From assembly GCA_034440635.1 (NCBI GenBank), contig JAOTON010001136.1, positions 1,426,501 to 1,490,500 of the forward strand: 64,000 nt of DNA. The letters are read 5' to 3'. The DNA comes from Lepas anatifera (Eukaryota > Arthropoda > Thecostraca > Lepadidae). The notes beneath the pieces are model-generated. The model did no database searches. It was not told where the DNA came from and worked only from the letters and a program-made list of their open reading frames with translations. The position numbers and the translations under genes were made by a program. Shown here in pieces: positions 51,001 to 55,114 of this stretch (position 1 is the stretch's first letter; the number at the start of each line of letters is the position of its first letter).

Positions 51001-52508
51001 CCTGTCTCCTCGTAACCTTCATAACAGACTGTCCTCCCTAGATTCGCTGAGGATTGCGTTCGGGAAGGTTCTGTTCCTGCTCCGTTTCACTTTATTCGTG
51101 CCAACTGTTCCCTGCCGTTCCGCCAGGTGACGCACCTGCCTCCGGGCTCGGAGCGTCAGCTGGCGCTGCGTGGGGCGTCGGGGCTGGCGCTGGCGCAGTT
51201 CCAGGTGGCGCCGCAGTCGCGGGTGGCGCTGGGCCGGCACGTGCTGCTGCAGTCGGAGCACGCCACCGGCGGCGAAGTGGTGCTGCTGGCTGAGCGCGGC
51301 GCGCCGTCGTCGCCGCCTCTGACCGTGCCTGCACTGGCCCAGTTCGAGGAGAGTGTGCCGGGGTCGCTGCTGTCGGACACCGGCGACCACGCGGAGGTCC
51401 AGGGTCAGTACTGTTATAATATCTGAGCTGAGTGGATGAGTGTCTTGTCCGAGACTGTGCTTTTCCTTTCAGTTGCGCTGCTTTCGGTGAGCAATGGGCC
51501 GGACCATAACTTGTAGGGCAGTTACTGTCAATATCAGACATGGCGTGTGTCTGTCTGTGCTGCGTTTAGCACTGATGTGTCCCCCTGTCCACTGATGTGT
51601 CCCCCTGTCCACTGATGTGTCCCCCTGTACATTGATGTGTCCCCTTGTAACCTGACGTGTCCCCTGTCCACTAATGTTTCCTGTGACTGACGTGCCCCTT
51701 GTAACCTGATGTGCCCCTGTGCACTGACGTGTCCCTGTGCACTGATGTCTCTCCTGTGCGCTGACTGTCCCTGTGACTGACGTGTCCCCTGTGCACTGAC
51801 GTGTCCCCTGTGCGCTGACGTGTCCCCTGTGCACTGACGTGTCCCCTGTGTGACACAGTCACCGTCCACGTGCTGGGCGCCTCGCGGGCGGAGCTGCTAT
51901 CGTCGCTGCTGGCCGCCGGTCCCATCGTGACGTCAGAGGGCGACGAGCGCGCCGCCTGGCTGCTGCTGCTTCAGGCCGTGTGGCAGCTGAAGGCGCTGCA
52001 GGCGCGCGGACAGCCCGCCATCGACGAGTCGCTGCAGCAGGTGATCGCTCTGCACACCGACGGCGACCCGCACTGCCGTCTGGTGGCCGTGCTGCTGGAC
52101 GGCGAGCGCGAGTCGCCGCCGCTGTCGGCCTGCCAGGCGGCGCTGTGTGTGCTGCTGATGCTGCTGGGCGTGCCGGAGGCGGCGGCGCGCGCCCGCGACG
52201 GTCGGGGCGTCAGCAGCGTGCCCGACCTGCCGTCCAGCACCCGGTGGGAGCTGCTGGCCAGCCTGCTGCAGCGCGACGACAGCGCCTCGCTGCGGCGCGC
52301 CCAGCGAGTGCTGGAGTTTCTGCTGTGGGCGCCGCCGGAGCTGGGCGGCGAGGAGGCGGCGCGGTGGCTGCACCGAGAGCGCGCTGCCCTGCTGGGGTCG
52401 GTGGTGCGCACTCAGCCGCGCACCATCGCCGAACAGCTGCAGCTGGCCTTCCTCGTGAAGGCCGACCCGGACTCGCTGGTGGACGCCGCCCAGCTGCTCA
52501 GTATCTGA
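3236..52508 (+). CDS. PEAK1/PRAG1-family pseudokinase scaffold, seven coding exons
   Basis: The proposed join is 3236-6044, 16440-16533, 40764-40937, 45866-45975, 47682-47825, 51127-51403 and 51859-52508. Intron phases are 0, 1, 1, 0, 0, 1, and every junction preserves the frame. Discounting one extra base near 3695 gives 1,418 residues, within the size range known for human PRAG1 and PEAK1. The order of parts is a disordered charged N-terminus, a helical KR/E-rich stretch, a proline-rich region, YANLG, then a C-terminal kinase-like fold. That fold has no HRD or DFG, but has an LLW motif after a helical repeat and a final WLHRERAALL helix typical of PEAK proteins. Family members are cytoskeletal and growth-factor signalling scaffolds that dimerise through helices flanking the pseudokinase. 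The family call rests on motif memory; a profile search would settle it. Confidence 0.72.
3690..3712 (+). other. Frame break inside coding exon 1
   Basis: Up to about 3694 the coding signature is in one frame (…NLSREVSDL), which stops at TGA 3710-3712. From the same place the next frame (VDWVDENDQ…) stays open for 2.3 kb. Omitting one base (for example one of the two G of CTTGGTC at 3695-3696) joins the two smoothly. No GT-AG pair could form an intron of plausible size here. The alternative of reading the downstream frame from 3294 gives an arginine/serine/proline-rich shadow with no coding character. The likely cause is a sequencing or assembly indel. A real null allele or +1 recoding is less likely. 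Confidence 0.7.
7970..8350. other. CpG-rich block in intron 1
   Basis: About 380 bp is GC-rich with many CG dinucleotides (for example CGCGCAGGCGGACGCC), standing out sharply from AT-rich flanks. It could be an intronic CpG island or alternative promoter, or a fragment of a GC-rich repeat. No exon with a convincing donor was found in it. Confidence 0.35.
8640..11774 (-). mobile_element. Decayed non-LTR retrotransposon (CR1/L2-like)
   Basis: This is a minus-strand LINE whose 5' end is at high coordinates. It carries an apurinic-type endonuclease followed by a reverse transcriptase, and I see no RNase H. Endonuclease first, the LHVNIRSL start, and NYRPISILPVLAKVFEKI in the reverse transcriptase point to the CR1/L2/Rex1 group of the Jockey superfamily. 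AT-rich sequence below 8720 is probably its 3' UTR. It lies antisense within intron 1 of the PEAK-like gene. Target-site duplications were not identified. Confidence 0.8.
8719..11774 (-). pseudogene. LINE ORF2 (endonuclease-reverse transcriptase), broken by three frameshifts
   Basis: Four overlapping open segments, read in minus orientation, make up one ORF2: 11774-11109, 11145-9595, 9632-9015 and 9102-8719. The endonuclease keeps LHVNIRSL, TELWL, YRSPS, GDYNFD and SDHLPI. The reverse transcriptase keeps motif A YLDFSRAFDTVNH, motif B VPQGSVLGPLLF (straddling the second break near 9640) and motif C FADDTALLF, so the catalytic aspartates survive. The C-terminal segment carries the usual thumb and connector helices (LMRRAQHIL, YNALILPYLSYCLPIFG). 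The few disruptions and conserved motifs suggest a fairly young dead copy. Confidence 0.85.
11998..12342 (-). pseudogene. Possible LINE ORF1 remnant
   Basis: A 114-residue proline/serine-rich minus-strand frame lies just 5' of the LINE ORF2, where an ORF1 would be expected. It has no zinc knuckle, PHD or RRM motif that I can see. A plus-strand frame (12203-12604) overlaps it and looks equally plausible by composition. The only support is position, so this is a weak call. Confidence 0.25.
13013..13258. mobile_element. hAT-like MITE with GGGGYGTGGATTT termini
   Basis: The 246-bp element starts CAGGGGTGTGGATTT and ends AAATCCACGCCCCTG, an inverted repeat of about 15 bp with one mismatch. Inner parts (GGGCACCCC) also pair. 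The flanks GTAATAAA (13005-13012) and GCAATGAA (13259-13266) match at six of eight bases, as expected for an aged 8-bp target duplication. It has no coding capacity. Confidence 0.7.
13641..15021. mobile_element. hAT-like element with CAGTGGCGGCGCTT ends, long copy
   Basis: The 1,381-bp element begins CAGTGGCGGCGCTT and ends AAGCGCCAGCACTG. It is flanked by a perfect 8-bp duplication, ATTGAAAG (13633-13640 and 15022-15029), diagnostic of hAT-type insertion. A second copy lies at 26049-27022 and a truncated 5' end at 25578. Relative to that copy, this one carries extra interior sequence (about 13850-14160), including a CAGA microsatellite and a GC-rich block. No transposase motif is visible, so it is non-autonomous. 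Confidence 0.85.
13810..13831. repeat. (CAGA)n microsatellite
   Basis: Five consecutive CAGA units lie inside the hAT-like element at 13641-15021. The sibling element at 26049 lacks this array, so it expanded in, or was lost from, one lineage of the family. Confidence 0.9.
15867..16035. repeat. Dispersed repeat with CAGTGGCGGATACAAG start, copy A
   Basis: About 165 bp is clearly homologous to 36776-36930. Both start CAGTGGCRGATACAAG and share GAAATGTCAGAAT, TAGCCGGAG and AAATGAAGTCC. The terminus resembles the hAT-like MITEs of this window. Flanks GGCTTGGG and GGTTTTGG match at six of eight bases if the element ends at CCGCGG (16023), which is suggestive only. Confidence 0.55.
16440..16533 (+). 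CDS. PEAK-like gene, coding exon 2
   Basis: The 94-bp exon lies between TGCTTGCAG and AAG|GTGAGT. It enters in phase 0 and leaves in phase 1, encoding AAQKTVQKPGG… to …TGLTPEG. It is glycine/threonine/serine-rich linker sequence, consistent with the disordered scaffold region. It was chosen because both splice sites are strong and the frame fits exon 1 upstream and exon 3 downstream. Ten kilobases of transposon-filled intron precede it and 24 kb follow. Confidence 0.75.
17230..17475. repeat. Truncated GGATCCGCC-family MITE, inverted
   Basis: In reverse orientation this stretch matches the MITEs at 1596, 39075 and 60024 (CCTATCAGATGGGCG, GGGCGCCGAGG, AGGGGAGTGC). It starts AAAGGCGGACCCACG. 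The far end is lost after CCCTCCCCTGTA, so no target duplication can be assigned. Confidence 0.65.
18632..18796. mobile_element. Possible degenerate MITE
   Basis: CAGTGGTAGACGCAGG at the left and TTGCATCCGCCAGTG at the right form a weak inverted repeat like the hAT-type ends elsewhere. TATCAC occurs close to both sides, but the spacing is not exact. An internal poly-T/pyrimidine tract is present and there is no coding frame. Confidence 0.35.
20255..20411 (+). mobile_element. tRNA-derived SINE, copy 1
   Basis: A tRNA-like head with box A (GGTGGCTCAGAGCC) is followed by GGCTCAAAGCGTGGCGGAGCC, a degraded box B. The body (CAGGGTGAGAGCGACGCC) and tail TGCGTCGTTAAACCCCAAC + AATTATT match the SINE at 35096. 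Only the latter keeps a good box B. Confidence 0.65.
21711..22963. mobile_element. Large non-autonomous hAT-like element filled with GGGGCCCGG repeats
   Basis: The 1,253-bp element begins CAGGGGCGGATCCAG and ends TTGGGTCCGCCCCCTG. Flanking octamers AGATAAGT (21703-21710) and AGAAAAGT (22964-22971) match at seven of eight bases. The interior is mostly a degenerate minisatellite built on GGGGCCCGG (22100-22780). No transposase is encoded; long frames across it are repeat artefacts. Confidence 0.75.
22100..22780. repeat. Degenerate GGGGCCCGG minisatellite
   Basis: Irregular units of roughly 25-40 bp each carry a GGGGCCCGG or GGGCCCGG core separated by CACAG/CCACAG and GGATGGCC-type segments, with at least a dozen cores. 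The array lies wholly within the hAT-like element 21711-22963, so it appears to have grown inside that transposon. Confidence 0.75.
23804..23856. repeat. 53-bp CpG-rich segment, source-like copy
   Basis: This segment (starting CCCCTGTGACCGGCGCG and ending CCGCAGGACAG) recurs at 25754-25806 with two mismatches. Here it lies in a longer GC-rich context (23540-23930), so this is more likely the original site. The CAG ending and adjacent CTGCAG mimic splice sites, but the 3' end lacks a GT donor, so I do not call an exon. Confidence 0.7.
25338..25750. repeat. Segmental tandem duplication, copy A
   Basis: About 413 bp, from CTACGATGGATTTGACG to GCATCTCTGACA, is repeated nearly identically at 25807-26220. 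Differences are only a handful of substitutions and a few-base indel (AAAATG versus AAAATTATG). The unit contains a fragment of the GGATCCGCC MITE family and the first about 173 bp (from 25578) of a CAGTGGCGGCGCTT hAT-like element, so a transposon end was duplicated with its flank. Confidence 0.85.
25754..25806. repeat. 53-bp templated insert at the duplication junction
   Basis: This segment sits exactly between the two copies of the 413-bp duplication and matches 23804-23856 at 51 of 53 positions, in the same orientation. It is unrelated to the transposon sequence on either side. That arrangement is typical of template-switch or filler DNA during repair. Confidence 0.8.
25807..26220. repeat. 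Segmental tandem duplication, copy B
   Basis: This is the second copy of the 413-bp unit. Unlike copy A it runs on without interruption into the rest of the hAT-like element (26049-27022), so copy B is the original context and copy A the added one. Confidence 0.85.
26049..27022. mobile_element. hAT-like element with CAGTGGCGGCGCTT ends, short copy
   Basis: The 974-bp element begins CAGTGGCGGCGCTT and ends AAGCGCCGCCACTG, a perfect 14-bp terminal inverted repeat. Flanks GAAAATAG (26041-26048) and GAAAATAA (27023-27030) match at seven of eight bases. It is collinear with the element at 13641-15021 (shared GAGAATATTCCTTTT, TTACTTACCTACCTACC, GTGAGTACC) but lacks that copy's inner block. It has no transposase frame. 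Confidence 0.85.
27078..28526. mobile_element. TA-flanked DNA element with GGGTAAGACGC inverted repeats
   Basis: The left end is TA|GGGTGGTGGGTAACGC and the right end is GCGTCTTACCCCCCTACCC|TA, an inverted repeat of about 19 bp between TA dinucleotides. The GGTAAGACGCC motif recurs internally in both orientations (27103, 27451, 28321-28352). A TA target duplication would suit Tc1/mariner or another TA-specific superfamily, but I see no transposase. A hAT-like MITE (27722-27900) is nested inside, so this element is the older insertion. Confidence 0.55.
27722..27900. mobile_element. hAT-like MITE nested in the 27.1-28.5 kb element
   Basis: The 179-bp element begins CACAGACGGATTCAAGG and ends CCTGGATCCGCCGATG. 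Flanks TCTTAAAT (27714-27721) and TATTAAAT (27901-27908) match at seven of eight bases. The interior is non-coding, with complementary GGGGCTAAAGGGGCC and GGCCCCTAAAAG arms. Confidence 0.75.
28665..28808. mobile_element. hAT-like MITE, CCGCCGTCACTG family, copy 1
   Basis: The right part is nearly identical to the element at 63572-63748 (TTTAACACTAACC, GACTGGAAAGAAATGGG, GATGTTCCGCCGTCACTG). The left end is degraded (TACTGATCGTGAAAC). Flanks ATTGTCAG and GTTGTCAT share the core TTGTCA, consistent with an old 8-bp duplication. Confidence 0.65.
29100..30980. promoter_or_regulatory. CpG-rich island in intron 2, possible alternative promoter
   Basis: About 1.9 kb is GC-rich with frequent CG (densest 29640-29930 and 30360-30600) inside an otherwise AT-richer intron. 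Consensus donors occur at 29872 (CCGG|GTGAGC), 30126 (GAGG|GTGAGT) and 30979 (GATGG|GTGAGT). Any could end a non-coding first exon. The open frame leading to the last donor (from 30611) would leave in phase 2, which does not fit exon 3, so a coding first exon is not supported. There is no recognised protein. Confidence 0.35.
31415..32252 (-). mobile_element. Penelope-like retroelement fragment with inverted flanks
   Basis: The 3' portion of a Penelope-like element on the minus strand encodes its GIY-YIG endonuclease. A segment at 31415-31480 (TTTGTTACTTC, GCCTCGTCAGAGTG, GGGAGCATCCCGCCCC) is repeated in inverted orientation at 32145-32210. Penelope-like elements are known for terminal repeats that can be inverted, so this fits. 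The reverse transcriptase part is missing from the window copy. Confidence 0.65.
31812..32252 (-). pseudogene. GIY-YIG endonuclease domain of a Penelope-like element
   Basis: A 146-residue open frame carries KPHQRIKQLLFKPKERI, then GPVYRTEYYDCPKICIGES (the GIY-YIG core, with VYR…CIGE in place of VYxI…YIGET), an RQDEHRKSL helix and AEHSFKKDHDIKWD. This order is the C-terminal module of Penelope-like elements, which nicks target DNA. The Y of YIG is replaced by C, and the reverse transcriptase upstream is absent, so it is a relic. It lies antisense in intron 2 of the PEAK-like gene. Confidence 0.75.
33480..35050. repeat. Diffuse GGGCCCTCT repeat, split by other sequence
   Basis: Units such as GGTCAGCCGGGCCCTCT occur at 33495-33600 and again at 34985-35045 (GGCCAGCAGGGCCCTCT). 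They look like one short degenerate array that was interrupted by the hAT transposase relic and its surroundings. Boundaries are vague. A cluster of GCACGAACC / GGTTCGTGC direct and inverted repeats lies at 33695-33770. Confidence 0.4.
34130..34600 (-). pseudogene. hAT-superfamily transposase fragment
   Basis: On the minus strand, TMWNSL-stop-DSLVRLESVLANKL (34545-34490) corresponds to the RWNSTYD…L region of hAT transposases. It is followed by NQEREVVQEYIRVMRPVADGRDKIQS and YTGSILPVLLAIKTNL (34435-34290), then RFGELLEDDELLMATALQP (34215-34165). This order is the insertion/catalytic-core region of hAT enzymes of the ZBED-like type. A stop interrupts the first block and frames change after it. 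It is a relic, and the only transposase trace in a window full of hAT-like MITEs. Confidence 0.7.
35096..35281 (+). mobile_element. tRNA-derived SINE, copy 2
   Basis: Box A (GGTGGCTTAGTGGATAG) and box B (GGGTTCAGGTCCC) of an RNA polymerase III promoter are spaced as in a tRNA. A body shared with 20.3 kb follows, and the tail is GCGTCGTTAAACCCC followed by AACAATTATTATT. Flanks TTTGTCCGTTTCGAA (35081-35095) and TTTGCCCGTTTGGAA (35282-35296) are a 15-bp target duplication with two mismatches, the mark of LINE-mediated insertion. Confidence 0.85.
36776..36930. repeat. Dispersed repeat with CAGTGGCGGATACAAG start, copy B
   Basis: This is homologous to 15867-16035 in the same orientation, with an expanded C tract before the shared AAATGAAGTCC. 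Neither copy encodes protein. Confidence 0.6.
38240..38700. promoter_or_regulatory. CpG-rich island late in intron 2
   Basis: About 450 bp is rich in CG and GC (densest 38285-38480), with divergent short open frames that look like composition artefacts. It lies 2 kb upstream of exon 3, where an alternative promoter would yield a short isoform starting at the proline-rich/YANLG part. I see no proof of a transcription start. Confidence 0.3.
39075..39343. mobile_element. hAT-like MITE, GGATCCGCC family, copy 2
   Basis: The 269-bp element begins CACTGGCGTATCCAGG and ends CCTGGATCCGCCTATG, a 16-bp inverted repeat with few mismatches. Flanks CCTGGGAA (39067-39074) and CCTGGGAG (39344-39351) match at seven of eight bases. 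The interior matches copies at 1596 and 60024 (CACCTGATAG, TCCAAAAGTGACGCC, CGGATG). Confidence 0.8.
40764..40937 (+). CDS. PEAK-like gene, coding exon 3 (proline-rich, YANLG)
   Basis: The 174-bp exon lies between GCCTCGGCAG and CTTG|GTGAGA, phase 1 to phase 1. It encodes GRPKPPPPPPPSS…, then RPPPPNPQLL and ends in ETDYANLG. The poly-proline stretches are typical SH3-binding sequence. YAN fits the YxN consensus bound by the GRB2 SH2 domain, and its position corresponds to the TYSNLG motif I recall from PEAK-family proteins. The exon is strongly supported by splice sites, phase and composition. Confidence 0.85.
42640..43525. repeat. Tract dense in AGGTCA half-sites
   Basis: AGGTCA and close variants occur repeatedly, for example AAGGTCAAGGTCAATT (43324-43340), AGGTCCAGGTCAGGTCAT (43343-43360), and AAAGGTCGAGGTCAAAGACC with GGGTCAAAGGTCATTGG (43465-43502). 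Some pairs form direct repeats with one- or zero-base spacing, and TCAAGGTCA is present. More of the same words continue inside and beyond the neighbouring MITE. It looks like a decayed simple repeat. Confidence 0.6.
43551..44512. mobile_element. piggyBac-like non-autonomous element with TTAA target sites
   Basis: The 962-bp element lies between TTAA (43547-43550) and TTAA (44513-44516). The left end is CCCTCCCACCGG. The right end read in reverse is CCCGCGCCCCACCGG. Both ends contain a subterminal CCATCGATGG palindrome (43563-43572 and 44458-44467). TTAA duplication and CCC-starting ends are typical of piggyBac-type elements. No transposase is present; the interior is AGGTCA-rich. Confidence 0.65.
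45866..45975 (+). CDS. PEAK-like gene, coding exon 4
   Basis: The 110-bp exon lies between CACTCCTCAG and GCGCAG|GTGCGT, phase 1 in and phase 0 out. It encodes GVSRVGLAPKKPDRHRAQ followed by an acidic DPDGADADNGD stretch. Directly after YANLG, the R-x-x-x-x-P-K-x-P pattern matches what follows the tyrosine motif in PEAK-family proteins as I remember them, which helps confirm both exon order and family. Confidence 0.8.
45976..47678 (+). other. Intron 4
   Basis: The intron is about 1.7 kb, phase 0, with donor GTGCGT and a NAGNAG-type acceptor. It is GC-rich near both ends. Open frames on both strands have no recognised domain. No transposon ends were identified. Confidence 0.6.
47682..47825 (+). 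CDS. PEAK-like gene, coding exon 5 (N-terminal dimerisation helix)
   Basis: The 144-bp exon is phase 0 on both sides. It encodes a linker, then RLQDSYDAVTASNLQALRQILNQ, a helix fitting the N-terminal helix that precedes the pseudokinase fold in PEAK proteins and takes part in the split helical dimerisation module. The acceptor is the tandem CTGCAGCAG, so use of the first AG would start at 47679 and add one glutamine. The donor CAACCAG|GTGAGA is immediately followed by eleven or so degenerate copies of itself. Confidence 0.82.
47811..48196 (+). repeat. 29-bp minisatellite built from the exon 5 splice donor
   Basis: About 12 units run directly from the last 15 coding bases of exon 5 (CAGATCCTCAACCAG) into the intron. 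Each unit repeats TCCTCAACCAG then GTGAGACGCMCGGACAG, so the exon end and its 5' splice site are copied together. At least seven units keep CAG|GTGAGA intact; others are changed to CAG|TTGAGA or ACT|TTGAGA. Use of donor n would add 29n bases. Confidence 0.92.
48715..49125. repeat. Duplicated AT-rich segment in intron 5
   Basis: TATATCAATATTTTGT followed by GAAGTCGTCATTTTCACA and TTAGGG occurs at 48719-48765 and again at 49081-49122, spaced by about 360 bp. Nearby TCCAGAAATGTTT and CGATCAATATATTTT words are also repeated. This is probably an old local duplication. I see nothing else in 48200-49580. Confidence 0.5.
49590..50540. repeat. 21-bp minisatellite in intron 5
   Basis: About 45 tandem units have the approximate form CCGCTCCCACTCTACCGTCA plus G. 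The unit length is divisible by three and lacks stops, so all plus frames stay open and give seven-residue repeats (SRSHSTV, PLPLYRQ, AAPTLPS). The frames of 308 and 377 codons across it have no start context or splice support and are artefacts. Confidence 0.92.
50541..50807. repeat. Truncated GGATCCGCC-family MITE, inverted
   Basis: Reverse-oriented homologue of the MITEs at 1596, 39075 and 60024 (GGGGGCGCCGAGGGC, CATCAGGTGGACGCC, CCCTGTATCCGCCCATG end). Its other terminus is fused to the 21-bp minisatellite, so the insertion or later loss happened at that boundary. Confidence 0.65.
51127..51403 (+). CDS. PEAK-like gene, coding exon 6 (pseudokinase N-lobe)
   Basis: The 277-bp exon lies after CCGTTCCGCCAG, phase 0 in and phase 1 out, with donor CAGG|GTCAGT. 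It encodes VTHLPPGSERQLALRG… to …GDHAEVQ. The alternating hydrophobic segments (LALAQFQVAP, VALGRHVLLQSE, EVVLLAER) look like the β-strands of a kinase N-lobe, without a glycine-rich loop or a clear VAxK lysine. The single base left over completes a valine codon with exon 7. Confidence 0.82.
51570..51857. repeat. 19-20-bp minisatellite in intron 6
   Basis: About 15 degenerate units of the form CACTGATGTGTCCCCTGTG fill most of the 455-bp intron and reach its acceptor (GTGACACAG|TC). The pyrimidine-rich CCCCTGTG repeats seem to provide the polypyrimidine tract. Frames across it on the minus strand are artefacts. Confidence 0.88.
51859..52508 (+). CDS. PEAK-like gene, terminal coding exon 7 (pseudokinase C-lobe)
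   Basis: The 650-bp exon encodes 216 residues to TGA at 52506. Where an active kinase would have HRDxxxxN it reads QPAIDESLQQVIAL, and no DFG or APE is present. The region WLLLLQAVWQLKALQARG fits helix E, and SACQAALCVLLMLLGV fits helix F. LLASLLQRDDSASLRRAQRVLEFLLWAP gives the LLW motif recalled from PEAK1/PRAG1. A final helix, RWLHRERAALLGSVV, and AEQLQLAFLVKADP complete the fold and its dimerisation tail. Codons end almost always in G or C. This is the most diagnostic exon for the family. Confidence 0.85.
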
Positions 52509-54105
52509 GCCCGCTGCCGAACCGCCGCCTAGGAGCGTGTAGTGCCGCGTGGTTGAGGTGCCGTCTGAACCCTGACTGTGAGACTTCGTGAACCGTGTAC
52601 TGTCGATCTGATCGTCTGACAGGGGAACATGCTGCGTGATGTGGACTCAAGGGGGACAAGTGCGACCTATGTGTTACATGTGCTATGCATATGGCTGTTT
52701 ACTTGCTTAATGTGATACCTTTTATAAACTTACGGAACAATATTTGCTGACGTCGTAATTGGGTGAGGTGTTTATCTGTTTTGAGCTTTCAGAACAGCGT
52801 TAGGCTTTCGCATAGTAAAATGTAACTTTTGATGACTGAGGGACCATTCTTATCTTACTGTTACCCAGTGGTATACATATGTACATTGATATACATTGTT
52901 GTGATATAAGAATTTCACGAAAGAATGGACTGTGTAGGTGTTAATGTTTAACTATTTCGCCAAAACAAATACGGTGTTATAAAACCTGTGGAGCTTCTAA
53001 AGTGCCTCCCTGTCTTCTCGTCCCGAATATTCGGGAAGCGGGAACGCCCAGCCGAGTCATTTGTAGGTTTTAGTTCCTCTCTCAACGTTTAACATCTCTT
53101 TTTACAGAAATTTATTCATTCCGGGCTTAAAAGGTTTTGTTTTGCATTTATTTTCACATTTGTGTCCTCGCAGGGAATGTGAAGACCAGCTGATTATTTT
53201 CCTGACTTAACTATTATTCGCTGAGTTCCTAGATATTGTCTTCGCTATTGTGGATACGTGTATCAGAACAGAAGTCACACGTTTCTTTTTCATGCGTTTT
53301 TCCATTGGGCACAATTCAAGCGAAACGTGAATAGTTATGCCTTTATCGCTGTACATTGGCCAAAGCACTCACAATTGGCTTTACAGTGATTATCCACCTG
53401 CAGGCTATTTTTTTTAGCAATATGTTTGGATAATAACCTGGCGCATTAAAGTTGTATCTGCCGGGAAAAGAGCGCTGTCTCGGCAAATTCCTGGTAACAC
53501 TGGGCATCCCGCGTACCATGGGGATTGTTGATCAAATGTTGTGGCGCCAGGTCCAGTTTTGATTTTATTGCACTGCTGATTTTGTCTTGCTTGTTGTCTT
53601 AGCGACTTGTAGGGCGATCGGCGTAACTTCACGTTCGATGAAAGCAGAGAGTGCACAATATATCGCAACTTGACCGTGCAACTGTGTTTCGGGCCATCAT
53701 CAGCACAGCGATGTGATGCGTACGTCTGACATGGGTGTGTGTGTGTGTGAAATTACGTGACATATTCACTTAGGACTTCGAATAGGAACAATGGAGAAAT
53801 GTTTTAAACGGGATATCAAACCCAAGTACCTACATTTTTTCCTGTTCCCAATATTTCCAGCTTGATTCCGAGCCCCAAGTATGTACATTGTGATGCCAGT
53901 GTACGGTTTTATCTAATTTGTTTTAGCTAATGAAACAGAGAGGAAACGAAAAAAGGTATTCACCCGGCGCTAGCGGTATTATCTATCCTTCAATCATATT
54001 CCGTGCAGGAACGACGGATCTAATTGCCAAGTGTAGTTTTAATATCTGGGCCACACTTCGCGCCGAACTTCTACGTTCCTTAGAATAAAGAAAAAAATAA
54101 AGAGG
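52509..54105 (+). other. Probable 3' UTR of the PEAK-like gene
   Basis: AT-rich non-coding sequence follows the stop codon with no open frame of note. It includes a (GT)n run near 53736. The first strong polyadenylation signals are at 54084 and 54096, giving a UTR of about 1.6 kb. A shorter UTR using a weaker signal such as ATTAAA (53444) is possible. Confidence 0.45.
54084..54101 (+). promoter_or_regulatory. Tandem AATAAA polyadenylation signals
   Basis: Two AATAAA hexamers lie twelve bases apart (54084-54089 and 54096-54101) in an A-rich context. They are the nearest perfect signals found downstream of the stop at 52508. Confidence 0.5.
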
Positions 54106-55110
54106 CGGACTGGAAAACGAAGTATTCCCGTTGTAAAATAGGTTTATTTAATCACCAATGGCAGATTAACACTAACAGGTAAAGCATAACAATTTCATGG
54201 AGCTTGATTGTCTCCGGGCTCCCTTCCCTCCCATTGAGCAATAGCGTCCGCGAACTACGCAAAGGCACACGGAATTAGAGGAGAGTGAGTCGCCCAGGCA
54301 GCACCTTTACCACAGATTTCTACACTCCTCCAGGGTTGAAAGGGAGAAGTCGCTTGCGTCCGAAACACAGATAATACGTTCCCGGTCCTTCCCCACCGCA
54401 TCCATCTTTTATCTCCCGGTGGCCCTCTCCCGCTTTCTGCGTTTTTCCGGCCGATAAACTTAAATCCGCGTTACCACCTGCCCCGATGGGCCTGCGAGCC
54501 ACCTTCGCCCTGGCTTCTATGCAGGCTAGCGAAAAAACACGAACGCTGGTGGATAGCTCATAACAATTTCTGGAGAAACTAGTTCAGTCACTTTTGGCTC
54601 AGGTCAATATTGAGGCCATACCAGATCAAAGAAGGTGACAGACTTGAGAGATACGTTTCTGGGCTCTAGCGTCTGACCGAAGTTGAGTTTGAATCAATTA
54701 GCCACCATTTGCTTGCTCTCTATACAGGAATCGAATTATGCAAGATGTGATAATCCTAGGTCAAAACATGAAAATGACGCAGAGACGGCGGATTCCATTT
54801 TCGAGAAGTGGTGCAAGATTTTCTGGAGGGGGCGCCTTCCTCCCCAGGGGGCGCCATCATCTCTTGGGGGCGCCTTTGCTATCCAATGGCGTTCTGCAGA
54901 AACTCTTTGGACTCGGCGTGCGAGGCCACTTGGGGTGGTTTATTTCTAATATTCCGAAAAATAGGTATTTTAGATTTCGCGTAAACTCAGTCGTATCGGA
55001 TTAGCATCAGCAACAGAGTAGCATAGCCCAGGATTCTGCGATATTCATAGCCTTGTTTGCAGTTATGACCAATGATATTGCAGACACTTCCCGCAAACAT
55101 ACGTCACGTG
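54106..55110. other. Downstream intergenic DNA
   Basis: I see no gene. A short GGCGCC-rich patch (54825-54880) resembles fragments of the GGATCCGCC MITE family or of the array at 61.3 kb. Otherwise the sequence is AT-rich and unassigned. Confidence 0.5.
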
Positions 55111-55114
55111 TTTT

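Noticed and set aside
47811..51857. CRISPR-like arrays
   Set aside because: The tandem repeats are contiguous, without unique spacers, and the DNA is eukaryotic.
51933..52411. Alternative frames of 146-203 codons over the last exon
   Set aside because: They are shadows of the 216-residue terminal exon; they are alanine/arginine/glutamine-rich and lack any fold pattern.
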